64,000 nt of DNA, taken from the NCBI GenBank assembly GCA_022447185.1, contig JAKVAY010000052.1, positions 1-64,000 of the forward strand, in the 5' to 3' direction. Each line of letters opens with the position of its first letter. The first letter of the stretch is position 1. Source of the DNA: Fuerstiella sp. (GTDB taxonomy: Bacteria > Planctomycetota > Planctomycetia > Planctomycetales > Planctomycetaceae). The notes below the pieces were generated by a model. That model saw only the letters and a program-made list of their open reading frames with translations, searched no databases and was not told the origin of the DNA. Positions 26,600-38,409 of the stretch are shown here, one piece after another. The translations under genes were made by a program, and so were the position numbers.

Positions 26600-26971
26600 T
26601 TATTTTGGCCGCTTGTTACCATAGCGACTACGTGCCTGACGACGGTCACCTACACCCAACGTGTCCAGAACTCCACGAACAACTTTGTACCGCACCCCGG
26701 GGAGGTCACGAACACGACCACCACGGATCAGCACAATTGAGTGTTCCTGGAGATTGTGTCCTTCACCTGGAATATAGGCGGTCAACTCTTTCCCGTTGGA
26801 AAGTCTCACACGAGCTACTTTTCGCAACGCTGAGTTTGGCTTTTTTGGAGTAACAGTCTTCACCTGAAGACACACTCCTCGTTTTTGCGGGCAACCTTCC
26901 AGCAAAGGAGTTTTGCTCCGGATACGCTGCTGTTTCCGAGGCTTTCGAACCAGTTGATTAATTGTCGGCAT
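26600..26971 (-). CDS. rpsL: 30S ribosomal protein S12 with Arg at position 88
   Basis: S12 controls decoding accuracy. The 123-residue product starts [20 protein letters not shown] and has [20 protein letters not shown], with Lys43 conserved. The second streptomycin loop reads [12 protein letters not shown], so residue 88 (codon CGT at 26708-26710) is Arg where E. coli and M. tuberculosis have Lys. Lys88Arg (Lys87Arg without Met) is a classical streptomycin-resistance change. The ATG at 26969-26971 gives the universal N-terminus; 19 residues upstream in frame are spurious. A promoter lies about 60 bases upstream. Confidence 0.97.
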   Translation of the reverse strand: MPTINQLVRKPRKQQRIRSKTPLLEGCPQKRGVCLQVKTVTPKKPNSALRKVARVRLSNGKELTAYIPGEGHNLQEHSIVLIRGGRVRDLPGVRYKVVRGVLDTLGVGDRRQARSRYGNKRPK

Positions 26972-27030
26972 TGGACACAGCTTTTGAAGATCGAGCCAAA
27001 CACGATCGGGTGACAAAAAACGGACCAAGC

Positions 27031-27059
27031 AATCTACCGGTGGTTCTTCTGGACGTCAA
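27031..27059 (-). promoter_or_regulatory. Sigma70-type promoter of rpsL-rpsG
   Basis: The minus strand carries TTGACG (27054-27059), a 17-base spacer, then TAGATT (27031-27036). It lies 55 bases after the rpoC stop. Predicted start near 27024, about 53 bases before the rpsL ATG. This would give S12-S7 expression independent of the rpoBC transcript. Confidence 0.6.
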
Positions 27060-27114
27060 CCGACCATTTCCAATTCTCACAGTGATTCCTGGGGTCAGGC
27101 AGACAGACAGCATT

Positions 27115-30100
27115 CTACAAGTCGTCCGGAGTTAAATCTGCCAATGACGGTGCTCGGGGACTTTCATCATCTTCCTGAGCCCTGCGGGCTGCTATCTCTG
27201 TATCGGTCAGCAGATTTTGTCGAGCGGCCATCATCCTCGCCTTAGCTTCCTGCTGTTCCCGAATTGCCTGGTCATGAATTCGAACATGAGCATCCTGATG
27301 CAGATGGAAACCAGTGCCGGCGGGAATCAGATGACCGAGGATGACGTTTTCCTTCAGTCCGACCAGATTGTCGACACGACCTGCCAGTGCTGCTTCCGTC
27401 AGTACCTTGGTGGTTTCCTGAAAACTTGCGGCTGAAATGAAGCTCTCGCTTTGCACCGAAGCCTTCGTGATTCCCAGCAGCTGAGGACTCGCTTTGGCAG
27501 GCCGCAGCTTTGTAAATTTCACTGGCTTGCTGACTTCCGCGTTGACTTCCTCGATTTCACTCAACAGGACTTTGTCGTCGATCTCATATTCTGTATCTCC
27601 CGGATCCGTAATACGGCCCATCGAATCCAGAGATTCATTCACTCGCTTCAATTCAAACTTATCAATCAGAATACCCGGCAGCAGATCCGTATCTCCTACG
27701 TCGTCGATTCGGATTTTTCGAAGCATCTGGGCGACGACAATTTCAATGTGCTTGTCATCGATTTCAACACGTTGAGCGCGGTAGACATTCTGTATCTCGT
27801 GCAGTAGATACTGCTGCACTTCTTCCGGGCCACTCACTCGCAGAATATCGTGTGGTACCAAAGGACCGCGAACCAGCGCATCTCCCGCTGTCACGATGTC
27901 TCCCTGGTGAACGAGCAATTGCTTGCCGTGGGGAATCGAATGTTCGATTTCCGTTCCATCCCGACCGCAAACCACGACAACTCGTTTGCCACGTTTCTTT
28001 TCGGCCAGCAGTTCGATCTCTCCGTCAATCTCAGCTACGACAGCCGGGTCTTTGGGACTGCGAGCCTCAAAGAGTTCTGTGACACGAGGCAGACCCCCGG
28101 TGATGTCCTGCGTTCCTGCTGACTCGCGAGGTGTCCGTGCCACGGCGGCACCGGCCGTCACCTGATCACCATCACTGACTTCGATTGATGCACCTTCCGG
28201 CAGGTAATAGAAGTCCAGGATTTTTCCGGCACCGTCTTCCAAAATTACCTGAGGATGCAGGCCGCCGCGATGTTCGGTGATCGTTCGCCGAAGATTGCCA
28301 GACGCGTCTTTTTCAGAGCGGACCGTTTGTCCCTCGACACAGTCGTCCAGTCGTACCTTGCCACCAACCTGAGCTATGATGGGGATCGAATGTGGATCCC
28401 AGTTGCAAAGTACTTCGCCTTTCTTCACTTCCTGGTTTTCAACGACCTGCAACACTGCTCCATTTGGAACAGTTTGTTTTTCAACTTCACGGCCTTTGGC
28501 ATCGACAATGGTGATTTCACCATTACGCCCGAGTACCACCTGTTTTCCCTCAGCGTTGGTTACGCAGCGAATTCGGGCAAAACGAATTTGGCCAGCCCGT
28601 TTGGCCAGCAATTCGTTTTGTTCCATCTCAGTTTCTGCGACACCACCGATGTGGAATGTTCTCATGGTGAGCTGAGTCCCCGGCTCACCGATACTCTGGG
28701 CTGCAATGATGCCGACAGCCAGGCCTCGTTCCACCAGGTCTCCCGTTGACAGGTCCATGCCGTAACACAGCTGGCACATTCCGAGTGGGGAATCGCATGT
28801 CATTGGGCTCCGCACCTGAATCCGCTCCAAGCCCATCGCTTCAATTTTGCGAGCTTTTTCCACGGTGATCAGTTCGCCTTCGCGAACAATGATTTCATCC
28901 GTAATTGCATTGACGATGTTGGTGCGGCTGACACGACCGCGGATTGCGTCCGCCAGGCCCACTTCCACTTTCTCACCACGATAGACAACGCCGCGGGTCA
29001 GTCCCTTGGTCGTACCACAGTCGTGCATTGTGACGACCATGTTCTGACAGATATCTGCCAGTTTACGTGTCAGATACCCACTGTCCGCCGTCTTCAATGC
29101 AGTGTCGGCAAGACCCTTTCGGGCGCCGTGCGTTGAACTAAAGTATTCGAGAACCGAGAGACCTTCGCGAAAATTCGATTTGATTGGAGTCTCGATGATT
29201 TCACCACTTGGTTTTGCCATCAAGCCACGCATCCCGGCAAGCTGCTGGATTTGTCCCACACCCCCTCGGGCACCGGAATGCGCCATCAGGTAGATTGGAT
29301 TCACGTAGCGACCTTCGTCGCGAACGTCGTGTTCAAGCTGTTCCATCATTCCCTTGGTGATTTCTTCACGAGCGTGGGTCCAGATGTCCAGCACCTTGTT
29401 ATAACGCTCCTGATCAGTGATCCTTCCGCGTTGAAAGTTCTTCATTAATGTCAGAACCTTCTTTTCGGAATCACCGAGCACTTTCTCTTTATTCGGCGCG
29501 GTCTTCAGATCGCTGGCTCCGAATGACAGACCGCTGGTGGTTGAAGCCTGAAAACCACAGTTTTTCATGCGGTCCAGCAGCTCAATTGTTTCTGAACGTC
29601 CCAGTTCCAGATAGCAGTCGGAAATAACGGTCGCTAAATCCTTGCTTCGCATTGTCATGTTGTAGTACGACATTCGGTCCGGCAGAATGTCATTCATCAT
29701 TACGCGACCTGGAGATGTTTCGACCAGACCACCGGACTGATAGCCTTTTGCTCCGTCGCCCTTCAATCGTTTGTCACGCGGCATTCGCATTTTGACAGTT
29801 GCGTGCCGTGAAACTTTCCCCAGTTCGAATGCCATGAACACTTCATCTGTCGACGCAAAGACCATCCCTTCACCACGCTGACCTGGTCGCATGAGTGTGA
29901 GATAGTAGCATCCCATCACAATGTCCTGTGATGCACTGATGATCGGAGCACCGTTTGCCGGACTGAAGATGTTATGTGTTGACATCATCAGTGATGTGGC
30001 TTCGACCTGCGCTTCGATCGAAAGTGGCAGATGAACGGCCATCTGGTCGCCATCAAAATCCGCATTGAATCCTTTGCAAACCAGTGGATGCAGCTTAATT

Positions 30101-31431
30101 GCGTTTCCTTCCACAAGGATCGGCTCAAACGCCTGAATTCCAATGCGGTGGAGTGTTGGAGCACGATTCAGCATCACTGGATGGTTCCGAATCACTTCAT
30201 CCAGGATATCCCAAACATCTTCATCTCGACGTTCCAGCATTCGCTTAGCGCTTTTGATCGTATCAGCGTGACCAAGTTCCTTCAGCCGACGAATCACGAA
30301 TGGCTGGAACAACTCAAGAGCGATCTTTTTCGGTAATCCGCATTGGTGCAGGCGCAACTCCGGACCTACGACGATCACGCTTCGTGCGGAATAGTCCACT
30401 CGTTTTCCGAGCAGGTTCTCACGAAAACGCCCCTGCTTGCCTTTGATCATGTCCGTCAGGGACTTAAGTGGCCGATTGGAGGAACCCAGGACCGGCCGTT
30501 TGCAGCGATTGTTATCAAACAGTGCATCCACAGACTGCTGGAGCATTCGCTTTTCGTTGCGAACGATAACGTCAGGAGCGTTAAGATCTACCAGTTTCTT
30601 GAGACGGTTGTTGCGGTTGATGATTCGCCGATACAAATCGTTCAGATCACTCGTTGCGAAATTCCCTGAATCCAGCAGCACGAGCGGACGCAGATCAGGA
30701 GGAATCACGGGGATTACGTCCAGAACCATCCATTCCGCGCGGTTGTCGCTGTCACGGAGTGATTCGATCACTTTAAGCCGCTTAATCAGATCCTTTGTCG
30801 TCGACTGACTCTTTGTTTTAGCGAGATCACCGCGCAACTGTTCTGACATTTCGACAAGACGCATCTGCATCAGCAGCTTTTTGATCGCCTCCGCTCCCAT
30901 ACCAACTTCAAATGCGTCTTCGCCATAATCGCGACGGGCTGAGCGGGCTTCGTCCTCCGTCATCATCTGGTACAATTCCAGAGGAGTGTCGCCAGGATCC
31001 GTAACAACGAAGTCCTGGAAGTAGATGACTTTTTCCAGGGATGTTGTCTTCATATTGAGCAGCGCGCCCAGCCGACTCGGCATCGACTTGAAGAACCAAA
31101 TGTGCACGACTGGTGCGGCCAGTTCAATGTGGCCCATTCTTTTGCGACGGACGCGGCTGTGTGTCACTTTCACACCGCAACGATCACAAATCATGCCTTT
31201 GTATTTCATCCCTCGGTATTTGCCACACGCGCATTCCCAATCCTTCTCCGGACCAAAAATTCGCTCGCAGAAAAGCCCGTCTCGCTCCGGACGGTATGTC
31301 CGATAGTTGATCGTTTCCGGTTTTTTCACTTCACCGAAAGACCAGCTGCGAATGTCGTGTGGACTGGCAAGGCCAATCTTCACAGAAGCAAAATCATTCA
31401 CTCGATCAAACGTGGTTTCAGTGACACTCAC
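27115..31431 (-). CDS. rpoC: DNA-directed RNA polymerase subunit beta'
   Basis: Beta' carries the catalytic magnesium. The 1438-residue protein has the N-terminal zinc site with Cys67, Cys69, Cys82 and Cys85, the clamp segment [20 protein letters not shown], and the catalytic [15 protein letters not shown] (residues 456-470). The bridge-helix/trigger-loop part is seen in [21 protein letters not shown] second zinc site lies in [11 protein letters not shown]. The C-terminal 150 residues contain [19 protein letters not shown], as usual, and an acidic tail. It follows rpoB by 105 bases. Confidence 0.98.
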   Translation of the reverse strand: MSVTETTFDRVNDFASVKIGLASPHDIRSWSFGEVKKPETINYRTYRPERDGLFCERIFGPEKDWECACGKYRGMKYKGMICDRCGVKVTHSRVRRKRMGHIELAAPVVHIWFFKSMPSRLGALLNMKTTSLEKVIYFQDFVVTDPGDTPLELYQMMTEDEARSARRDYGEDAFEVGMGAEAIKKLLMQMRLVEMSEQLRGDLAKTKSQSTTKDLIKRLKVIESLRDSDNRAEWMVLDVIPVIPPDLRPLVLLDSGNFATSDLNDLYRRIINRNNRLKKLVDLNAPDVIVRNEKRMLQQSVDALFDNNRCKRPVLGSSNRPLKSLTDMIKGKQGRFRENLLGKRVDYSARSVIVVGPELRLHQCGLPKKIALELFQPFVIRRLKELGHADTIKSAKRMLERRDEDVWDILDEVIRNHPVMLNRAPTLHRIGIQAFEPILVEGNAIKLHPLVCKGFNADFDGDQMAVHLPLSIEAQVEATSLMMSTHNIFSPANGAPIISASQDIVMGCYYLTLMRPGQRGEGMVFASTDEVFMAFELGKVSRHATVKMRMPRDKRLKGDGAKGYQSGGLVETSPGRVMMNDILPDRMSYYNMTMRSKDLATVISDCYLELGRSETIELLDRMKNCGFQASTTSGLSFGASDLKTAPNKEKVLGDSEKKVLTLMKNFQRGRITDQERYNKVLDIWTHAREEITKGMMEQLEHDVRDEGRYVNPIYLMAHSGARGGVGQIQQLAGMRGLMAKPSGEIIETPIKSNFREGLSVLEYFSSTHGARKGLADTALKTADSGYLTRKLADICQNMVVTMHDCGTTKGLTRGVVYRGEKVEVGLADAIRGRVSRTNIVNAITDEIIVREGELITVEKARKIEAMGLERIQVRSPMTCDSPLGMCQLCYGMDLSTGDLVERGLAVGIIAAQSIGEPGTQLTMRTFHIGGVAETEMEQNELLAKRAGQIRFARIRCVTNAEGKQVVLGRNGEITIVDAKGREVEKQTVPNGAVLQVVENQEVKKGEVLCNWDPHSIPIIAQVGGKVRLDDCVEGQTVRSEKDASGNLRRTITEHRGGLHPQVILEDGAGKILDFYYLPEGASIEVSDGDQVTAGAAVARTPRESAGTQDITGGLPRVTELFEARSPKDPAVVAEIDGEIELLAEKKRGKRVVVVCGRDGTEIEHSIPHGKQLLVHQGDIVTAGDALVRGPLVPHDILRVSGPEEVQQYLLHEIQNVYRAQRVEIDDKHIEIVVAQMLRKIRIDDVGDTDLLPGILIDKFELKRVNESLDSMGRITDPGDTEYEIDDKVLLSEIEEVNAEVSKPVKFTKLRPAKASPQLLGITKASVQSESFISAASFQETTKVLTEAALAGRVDNLVGLKENVILGHLIPAGTGFHLHQDAHVRIHDQAIREQQEAKARMMAARQNLLTDTEIAARRAQEDDESPRAPSLADLTPDDL

Positions 31432-31536
31432 GTTGAGGACTCCTTAACAACCCAATGAAATCTCGGGAAGTAATTCTTCGTTGACCGCCGAGGGATGGTT
31501 CAGCGGATGACCAGCTGATGGGAAAGACGAACCGCT

Positions 31537-34500
31537 CTAATGACCAGCCTTCTCAAGCTGCATATTCAGACACAGTCCACGAATTTCATTATTGAGTACG
31601 TCAAAACTTGCGGGAGTACCCGCTTCCAGCGTGTTCTCGCCTTTGACCATCGATTCATAAATCTTTGTACGGCCTTCGACATCGTCACTCTTAACGGTCA
31701 ACAGTTCCTGAAGAATGTAGGCAGCACCGTAGGCTTCAAGCGCCCAGACTTCCATTTCCCCGAACCGTTGACCCCCAAACCGGGCTTTCCCGCCAAGTGG
31801 CTGCTGAGTGATCAATGAATAGGGCCCGGTGGCACGCGCGTGGACTTTATCATCGACCAGATGATGCAGCTTCAGCATGTAGATCTGACCGACTGTGGTT
31901 TTCTGCTCCATCGGAGTACCGGTTCGCCCGTCGAACAAACGGGCCTTTCCGTCCTCGGGCAGGCCGGCTTCGACCAGCGCTTCCCGTACTTCTTCCTCTG
32001 TCGCTCCGTCGAATACCGGACACACGGCCCGGTAGCCGATCTTACCGGCAGCCCAGCCCAGATGTGTCTCAAGAATCTGGCCCACATTCATTCGACTAGG
32101 AACGCCCAGGGGATTCAGAATGATGTCAACCGGAGTTCCGTCTTCCAGGAACGGCATGTCCTCTATTGGCAGTACCTTGGAGATCACTCCTTTGTTCCCG
32201 TGCCGCCCAGCCATCTTGTCGCCAACCGAGATTTGCCGACGTGATGCCACATAAACCTTTACCATTTGCAGCACACCGCTGGGAAGTTCATCGCCGCGTT
32301 TCATACTGTTAACGCGATGGTCTTCGCTATCGATTACATCTTCGACTGTCGGCCAGTGCTCCTTGATCAGCCTGCGTGCGGCTGTCTTTTTGTCAGCACT
32401 GCGAATATCCAGACCGTCGAAATGATTCTGGAAGTCTCGTGCAAACTGAGCAACTGCGCCGACGTCGGTGAGGGTGCCCATATCCCGCCCGTCTGCATCG
32501 GTCAATGCCCGTCCGAGTACCGTCTTGAGTTCCTTTGCAAACTCCTGGTACTTTTCTGTAATTCGACTGGCAGCCTCTGTCTCGACTCGTTTCAGATCAT
32601 CTTCAAATCGCTTTCGTTCGATATCAGACAGGCTCATCCGGCGAGAAAACCGTTCCGTGTGAATCACAATTCCACCGACTCCACTGGGAACTTCCAGTGA
32701 CTCGTTCTTCACATCTTCACCTGCACGGCCGAAGATTGCGTGTAGCAGTTTTTCTTCAGGTGTGAGCTCAGACTTGGCTTTCGGAGAAACTTTCCCGACA
32801 AGGATATCACCTGGAAGAACTCTGGTTCCGACATGCACAATTCCGTCGTCGTCCAGATGGCGCAGGGCCTTCTCACTCACATTCGGGATATCACGAGTAA
32901 ATTCTTCCCGGCCCAGTTTCGTCTCGCGGATTTCTACATCGAATTCGTCAACATGAATCGACGTATACACGTCTTCTTTCACCAAACGTTCGGACAGAAT
33001 AATCGCATCTTCAAAGTTGAATCCTTCCCATGACATGAATGCGACTAAAACATTACGTCCCAGCGCGAGAGACCCGTTCTTGGTCGCTGCACTGTCACAT
33101 AAAAGCTGGCCTGCTTTTACTTTGTCGCCCACTGCCACGATTGGCTTCTGATTCAGGCAGGTTCGTTCGTTCAGCCGAGTAAATTTACGCAGCGAATAAC
33201 GGCGGTTATTGACGTCGATATGGTTGGCATCCACATATGTAACTGTGCCGCTCTTTTCTGCTCGCACCAGCATCCCTGAGTGCTGGGCGACGTGATCTTC
33301 CATTCCTGTTCCCACGACCGGCCGTTCTGTTATCAGCAGCGGTACCGCCTGACGCTGCATGTTTGATCCCATCAACGCACGGTTGGCATCGTCGTGTTCA
33401 AGAAATGGAATCAGTCCGGCCGACACACCAACCATCTGGCAGGGTGCAACATCGATATACTGCACCACGTCCTGGGATACCCAGACCACGTCACTGCGGA
33501 AACGAGCCAGAACCAAGTCATCAACGAGCTTGCCGTTTTCGACCTGCGTGTCTGCCGGAGCCACGTGCACCGATGCTTCTTCATCTGCCCGTAACCAGAC
33601 GACTTCGTCGGTGATCTTTCCCTTTTTTACCACGCGGTACGGCGAAATCAGAAAACCGTACGGATCCACTTTGGAGAAGATACCAAGGCTGGAAATCAGG
33701 CCAATATTGGTACCTTCCGGTGTTTCGATCGGACAAATACGACCATAGTGAGAAATATGAACATCCCGAACTTCAAAGCCTGCGCGCTTTCGATTCAGGC
33801 CTCCCGGCCCCAAAGCACTCAAACGTCGTTCGTGGGTTAACATTGACAACGGATTTGTCTGGTCAACGACCTGCGAAAGTTCACTCCGACCATAGAAGAA
33901 ATCAATCGCCGCTGACACACTTTTGGGATTGATCAGAGTACGAGGCGTCATGCCGTCGACTTCCTTCATACTCATCCGTTCCTGAACGGTACGCCGGAGT
34001 TTTAGAAATCCCTTACGAATTTCATCGGTTCCCAGTTCATCAATCGTTCTCAGACGTCGATTCCCCAGGTTGTCAATGTCATCGATTGCTGCATCATCAT
34101 CCTTTCTGCGAAGACGCGTGATGTAACGAATGGCATTAATGAAATCGTCTGGCCGTAACGTCATTTCATCATCGGACACTTCCTGATCGAATTTTCGATT
34201 GATTCGAAAACGTCCAACACGTCCGAGCCGGTAGCGGTTGACGTCGAAGAATTTTTCACGAAACAGGTCGGACGCCTTGTCCAGATTTGGGGGATTTCCT
34301 GGTCTCAGACGCTGGTAAATCCGAAGAAGTGCCTCTTCGTGTGAAGCTGTGCTGTCTTCGTTGAGTGTGTTGATAATCAGGGGGTCGGTAACATCCTTCA
34401 ACAACTCGATCGATTTCAGGCCGGAACCGAGTAATTCTTCGACCATGGTTTCAGTGATCTGGCCACCTGCATCACAGAAGATTTCCCCCTCTCGATCGTG

Positions 34501-35259
34501 TCCTTCCGGAAAGACAACGTCATCCGCGCAGTAACGTCCCTGAACCTTTTCGGGAGTCAGGCGAGTTGATACTTTCTGCTGTTCGGATTCGTAAAACAAT
34601 TTCAGGAGTGCAGCGTCTGTTGAATATGCCGGATCCATTGCGCGTAACAACGTGAGAGCGGAAAATTTTCCGCTCTGATCAATCCGTACAGCGACCGCTT
34701 CCTTCTTGGTGACAATGAGTTCGATCCAGCTGCCACGTTCCGGAATAATCCGGCAGGAGTGTGTTTTACGATCACTGCTGGCGGTTTCTTCCGCCAGCAC
34801 GAAATCGACGCCAGGCGAACGATGGAGCTGACTGACGACCACTCGTTCGGCACCATTTACAATGAATTCTCCTCCACCGATCATTATGGGGATGTCGCCG
34901 AGATACACTTCTTCTTCGACCGGCTGCTCCTTGACCAAACGCAGCCAGACACGAAATGGTCTCCCGTACGTCAGCCGCAGTTGTCGGCACTCCGCAGGTG
35001 TGTAACGGGGTTTTCCGAGTTCATAGCGAACGTATTCCAGACGGAACTGACTGTCGTAGCTTTCAATTGGGAAAACTTCTCGCAGAATCCCTTCCAGGCC
35101 CTGGTCGCGGCGATCGCGCGCAGAACGACCGAACTGCAAAAAACGACCGTAGGATTCAGTCTGGATCCGAGTCAGATCCGTGATTTCGTAGTCAGCTTTG
35201 ATTTTCCCAAAATCTCGGACCGTATTTCTGTCGATCGTACGAACTTCAGGGACGGGCAT
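31537..35259 (-). CDS. rpoB: DNA-directed RNA polymerase subunit beta
   Basis: The 1240-residue beta subunit has the rifampicin region at residues about 457-483 ([20 protein letters not shown]). The main drug-contact positions Gln463, Asp466, His476, Arg479 and Ser481 (E. coli 513, 516, 526, 529, 531) are all conserved, so the sequence gives no target-based reason for rifampicin resistance. [20 protein letters not shown] and the C-terminal [16 protein letters not shown] complete the catalytic core. A 563-base spacer with two hairpins separates it from rplL. Confidence 0.98.
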   Translation of the reverse strand: MPVPEVRTIDRNTVRDFGKIKADYEITDLTRIQTESYGRFLQFGRSARDRRDQGLEGILREVFPIESYDSQFRLEYVRYELGKPRYTPAECRQLRLTYGRPFRVWLRLVKEQPVEEEVYLGDIPIMIGGGEFIVNGAERVVVSQLHRSPGVDFVLAEETASSDRKTHSCRIIPERGSWIELIVTKKEAVAVRIDQSGKFSALTLLRAMDPAYSTDAALLKLFYESEQQKVSTRLTPEKVQGRYCADDVVFPEGHDREGEIFCDAGGQITETMVEELLGSGLKSIELLKDVTDPLIINTLNEDSTASHEEALLRIYQRLRPGNPPNLDKASDLFREKFFDVNRYRLGRVGRFRINRKFDQEVSDDEMTLRPDDFINAIRYITRLRRKDDDAAIDDIDNLGNRRLRTIDELGTDEIRKGFLKLRRTVQERMSMKEVDGMTPRTLINPKSVSAAIDFFYGRSELSQVVDQTNPLSMLTHERRLSALGPGGLNRKRAGFEVRDVHISHYGRICPIETPEGTNIGLISSLGIFSKVDPYGFLISPYRVVKKGKITDEVVWLRADEEASVHVAPADTQVENGKLVDDLVLARFRSDVVWVSQDVVQYIDVAPCQMVGVSAGLIPFLEHDDANRALMGSNMQRQAVPLLITERPVVGTGMEDHVAQHSGMLVRAEKSGTVTYVDANHIDVNNRRYSLRKFTRLNERTCLNQKPIVAVGDKVKAGQLLCDSAATKNGSLALGRNVLVAFMSWEGFNFEDAIILSERLVKEDVYTSIHVDEFDVEIRETKLGREEFTRDIPNVSEKALRHLDDDGIVHVGTRVLPGDILVGKVSPKAKSELTPEEKLLHAIFGRAGEDVKNESLEVPSGVGGIVIHTERFSRRMSLSDIERKRFEDDLKRVETEAASRITEKYQEFAKELKTVLGRALTDADGRDMGTLTDVGAVAQFARDFQNHFDGLDIRSADKKTAARRLIKEHWPTVEDVIDSEDHRVNSMKRGDELPSGVLQMVKVYVASRRQISVGDKMAGRHGNKGVISKVLPIEDMPFLEDGTPVDIILNPLGVPSRMNVGQILETHLGWAAGKIGYRAVCPVFDGATEEEVREALVEAGLPEDGKARLFDGRTGTPMEQKTTVGQIYMLKLHHLVDDKVHARATGPYSLITQQPLGGKARFGGQRFGEMEVWALEAYGAAYILQELLTVKSDDVEGRTKIYESMVKGENTLEAGTPASFDVLNNEIRGLCLNMQLEKAGH

Positions 35260-35440
35260 CTTCGTCTTTGCCTTCCGTATTCACGCAGACACTGAACGAA
35301 ATGTACAGCGGCTGTTCTGTGGAGCCCGAGACACAGAGGCCTGAACTGTCCTCCCCGGGCATGTTTGTTTTTTACAATGTCCGAATTGCCCTCTGAAGGG
35401 TCAGGCCAATTCCTTAATGGGCTGCTCAGCGCACGACAAA

Positions 35441-35470
35441 AGACACCTGCTCTGTGCTGAGCAGCTGTCT
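35441..35470 (-). terminator. Putative attenuator between rplL and rpoB
   Basis: On the minus strand AGACAGCTGCTC pairs with GAGCAGGTGTCT (11 of 12 positions) around a 6-base loop, followed directly by TTTTGTCG. Structure and short T-run fit a partial terminator, which would lower rpoBC expression relative to rplJL, as known in E. coli. Confidence 0.5.
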
Positions 35471-35757
35471 CTTCTATTCACGGTTTTGCCAAACTCCAGT
35501 GTAAGCAAGCTAACCGTCGACCATCTAATTCATGGAGATCTAACCTGAATCCGCAGAGCGTCTACGGAAAGGAGGTGGAGTGAGGGAGCTGCCGAAGTTA
35601 GGTTAACAGAACTACAGCCCAGTCGGACAAATCCCATCCCACCAAAATCATCGCCGACCACGCCCGTTGGGCGGGCCACACCAGCTATCCGACCCACCGT
35701 GATCCAGACGTTTTCCGGATCGTAACAGGCCCAGATAAATTTTGCCACCAACACGCA

Positions 35758-35790
35758 GGCACTGAGACATACTGGCCCTGTCTCGGTGCC
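35758..35790 (-). other. Stem-loop just downstream of rplL
   Basis: GGCACCGAGACA and TGTCTCAGTGCC pair at 11 of 12 positions around a 9-base loop, 32 bases after the rplL stop on the minus strand. There is no T-run after it. The long stem could be an RNase III-type processing site or an mRNA-stabilising 3' end for rplL. Confidence 0.45.
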
Positions 35791-35822
35791 CCAAACACAG
35801 CTTCATCGAGGAAATCAGTTGA

Positions 35823-36239
35823 TTATTTGATCTCGCAGGTCCCGCCCGCTCCCTCAATTTCTTCCTTCAGCTTGTTGGCCTCGTCTTCTGAAATGCCTTC
35901 TTTTACGGGCTTTGGAGCACCCTCTACCAGCTCTTTAGCCTCTTTGAGCCCAAGACTTGTCGCGGCACGTACGACTTTGATCACCGGAATTTTATTACCG
36001 CCGTCGCCAGTCAGGATCACGTCAAACTCAGTCTTTGCGGCCGCTGTATCAGCCCCTCCGTCCGAGTCTGCAGCAGAAGGTGCCATCATTACGGCGCCAC
36101 CACCGGCCGGCTCGATTCCGTGAACTTCCTTGAGATAGTCTGCAACCTGCTTTGCTTCGAGCAAAGTGAGCCCGACAATCTTGTCACCCAGCTCCTTCGT
36201 AGCTGAATCAAATTCCGTTGCTGCTTCTGCCGTAGACAT
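35823..36239 (-). CDS. rplL: 50S ribosomal protein L7/L12
   Basis: L7/L12 forms the flexible stalk that recruits translation factors. The 138-residue protein has an N-terminal dimerisation helix region (about 1-45), a Gly/Ala-rich hinge (about 46-65), and the C-terminal domain with [20 protein letters not shown] and [32 protein letters not shown]. It follows rplJ by 97 bases. Confidence 0.97.
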   Translation of the reverse strand: MSTAEAATEFDSATKELGDKIVGLTLLEAKQVADYLKEVHGIEPAGGGAVMMAPSAADSDGGADTAAAKTEFDVILTGDGGNKIPVIKVVRAATSLGLKEAKELVEGAPKPVKEGISEDEANKLKEEIEGAGGTCEIK

Positions 36240-36336
36240 ATCAGCGATTACCTTTCGTTTCTCTTAGTGAAGCTGTTCGGCAAAACTATTGGCAGAACCT
36301 GCTTCTGAATAAACAGAACAGGCCCTTCTCAATTTC

Positions 36337-36855
36337 CTATGACTCGTCACCGTCGGCGATTGATTTTAACGCACCAGCCAGTTTACCACCTGGGCCCTTC
36401 AAGGCACTCGCCAGCTGACCCCCTGGTGAGAGTATCAATCCGGCAATCTGGCCAATCAGTTCCAGACGACCAGGACTCTTGCTAAGCGCATTGACGCCTG
36501 CGGCATCCAGAGTACGTCCCTCGATCGTCGCCCCTTTGATCGTCAGGCCAGTAACCTGTCTTGACCACTTTGAGATTTCCTTTGACAGGCCAACCACGTC
36601 TTCGCCACCCCAGATCAGGGTTGACGGACCTGCAAGAATTTCGTCCAGACCTTCAACACCGATGCGAGCCAATGCATTGCGTGCAATCGAGTTCTTGACG
36701 GTGAGGGCCGAAATATTGGCACTTGCAATTCCAGTTCGCCACTGATTGGCAGTGACGGCATCCATAGCAGAACAATCTACAACGAGCATGTCGCGCACAT
36801 CGCCAATGCGACTGGTAATATCCGCAATCAACATATCTTTTATTCGACGACTCAT
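36337..36855 (-). CDS. rplJ: 50S ribosomal protein L10
   Basis: L10 anchors L7/L12 dimers to the ribosome and often represses its own operon. The 172-residue sequence starts MSRRIKDMLIADITSRIGDV, has the RNA-binding TVKNSIARNALARIGVEGL and GPSTLIWGGEDVVG, and a C-terminal helix rich in Ala/Gly for L12 binding. The usual length fits. It lies between rplA and rplL. Confidence 0.95.
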   Translation of the reverse strand: MSRRIKDMLIADITSRIGDVRDMLVVDCSAMDAVTANQWRTGIASANISALTVKNSIARNALARIGVEGLDEILAGPSTLIWGGEDVVGLSKEISKWSRQVTGLTIKGATIEGRTLDAAGVNALSKSPGRLELIGQIAGLILSPGGQLASALKGPGGKLAGALKSIADGDES

Positions 36856-36958
36856 CGCACATTCATCCTGCGACAGATTGAAACTTGTACCCTGCCAGTG
36901 GTCACTTTGGTCGTATCTGCCAGCTTATTACATCAACGCAGCTGACGCTAAACAGTTG

Positions 36959-37663
36959 TCAAACGGCGATGGCAATTCCTGGCGACATTGTTGCCGACAG
37001 ATACACTCCTCGAACGTAGACACCCTTCGAAGTCGCCGGTTTCAAGTTGTTAATATACCGGAGCAAAGATTCGATATTTTCTTGTAATTGCTTTGTTTCG
37101 AACGACATACGTCCGACAACACAGTGAACGTTGGATCCGGAATCGACTCGAAATTCGACTTTACCCGCCTTGTACTCATTAACAGCCGTGGTGATGTCCT
37201 GTGTGACTGTTCCGGCCCGTGGTGACGGCATGAGACCACGCGGTCCTAAAACCCGGCCGAGAGGTCCGACGGTTCCCATCATATCCGGTGTGGCAATGAC
37301 GACGTCAAAATCAAGCCAGCCATCTTTGATCCTGTCTGCCAGCTCCTTGCCGCCCACATGATCCGCACCAGCTTCTTCTGCAACGGCAAGATTATCACCT
37401 TGTGCGAACACCAGGACGCGCTGCGACTTACCAATTCCGTGCGGCAGCACGATCGATCCACGAATCATCTGATCGGCCTGCTTAGGATCCACACCCAAAC
37501 GCATGGCGATTTCGACAGTCTGGTCAAAACCACAGGGCTTCACCCCTTTCGGTAACCCCTCTTCCAGAGACTTCAATGAATCGACAGCTTCTGCAAGATT
37601 CAGCGTGCCCATTTCAGCTGTTTTTTTTGCCAAAAACTGAAGTCGTTTTGATTTGCGAGCCAT
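36959..37663 (-). CDS. rplA: 50S ribosomal protein L1
   Basis: L1 builds the mobile stalk at the E site and regulates the rplK-rplA mRNA in many bacteria. The 234-residue protein shows [20 protein letters not shown] (residues 45-64), [20 protein letters not shown] and [15 protein letters not shown], then a conserved [20 protein letters not shown]. The gap to rplK is 222 bases, longer than usual, and holds a GC-rich hairpin. Confidence 0.97.
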   Translation of the reverse strand: MARKSKRLQFLAKKTAEMGTLNLAEAVDSLKSLEEGLPKGVKPCGFDQTVEIAMRLGVDPKQADQMIRGSIVLPHGIGKSQRVLVFAQGDNLAVAEEAGADHVGGKELADRIKDGWLDFDVVIATPDMMGTVGPLGRVLGPRGLMPSPRAGTVTQDITTAVNEYKAGKVEFRVDSGSNVHCVVGRMSFETKQLQENIESLLRYINNLKPATSKGVYVRGVYLSATMSPGIAIAV

Positions 37664-37820
37664 ATCTACACCTAAACCCGACGATCGCGCTTCGAATCGC
37701 GAAACAATTCATTGATCAAACAGGCGACACCAGGTTATTGACATTCACAATGAGATCATGAATTCGTTCGGGGACCGGCTGCACTGTTCATCAAAGTAAC
37801 TTTGTTCTCCTGATACCAAT

Positions 37821-37837
37821 GACCGGCTCAGCCGGTC
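37821..37837 (-). other. Hairpin in the rplK-rplA spacer
   Basis: GACCGGC and GCCGGTC form a perfect 7-base stem with a 3-base loop, 49 bases after the rplK stop. No T-run follows. It could be a processing or L1-binding structure, but no L1-site consensus was checked. Confidence 0.35.
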
Positions 37838-37885
37838 CAGCACACAAACCACAATCATGGCCAATGTGCCCACAACCGGATACTG

Positions 37886-38311
37886 CTAGTCAATTACTTC
37901 AAGACCCATGCTGCGGGCAGTTCCTGCAATCACACGAACTGCCTGGTCGATGGACGTCGTATTGAGGTCACTGAATTTCGTTTTTGCAATATCTTCCAAC
38001 TGAGCTCGACTCACCGACCCGACTTTTGTGGTCAGTGGATTACCTGAACCCTTCGCTATCCCTGCCGCTTTCTTCAGTAAGACAGCGGCAGGCGGACTCT
38101 TCAGAATGAAATCAAATGAACGATCATTATAGACGGAAATGACGACTGGAATCGTCGTTCCTCCCGATTCCTTCGTCCGGTCATTAAACTGCTGTACAAA
38201 CTGGCCGATGTTGACCCCGTGAGGACCAAGTGCTGTCCCGACCGGTGGTGCGGGCGTGGCCTGTCCTCCCGGAATCTGGACCTTAATTTCAGCAACAAGC
38301 TGCTTACCCAT
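37886..38311 (-). CDS. rplK: 50S ribosomal protein L11
   Basis: L11 binds the GTPase-associated centre, the thiostrepton site. The 141-residue product has [20 protein letters not shown] (residues 8-27) with the proline-rich antibiotic-binding part, [15 protein letters not shown] and the C-terminal MGLEVID. Length is exact for the family. It follows nusG by about 98 bases. Confidence 0.98.
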   Translation of the reverse strand: MGKQLVAEIKVQIPGGQATPAPPVGTALGPHGVNIGQFVQQFNDRTKESGGTTIPVVISVYNDRSFDFILKSPPAAVLLKKAAGIAKGSGNPLTTKVGSVSRAQLEDIAKTKFSDLNTTSIDQAVRVIAGTARSMGLEVID

Positions 38312-38409
38312 TGGAGAACCAACCTCTTACACAATATGCACGACCGAAAACCGGCCGGTGAATCACTTAAGAGATGATCGACGATCACCTCGCGTCCTTA
38401 TGACGGTCA

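Larger units (their letters stand above)
35260..35822. other. 563-base rplL-rpoB spacer with two hairpins
   Basis: This is the longest gap within the beta operon. Two imperfect 12-base stem-loops stand in it (35441-35470 and 35758-35790). A 5-base GCCCG/CGGGC hairpin lies near 35662-35676. At 35568-35577 the minus strand reads CACCTCCTTT, identical to the anti-Shine-Dalgarno end of 16S rRNA. Small open frames across it look non-coding. In E. coli the corresponding region holds an attenuator and an RNase III processing site. Confidence 0.6.

Noticed and set aside
35530..35754. 74-codon minus-strand frame between rplL and rpoB
   Set aside because: It does not resemble any ribosomal or small protein and spans the structured spacer; more likely leader RNA.
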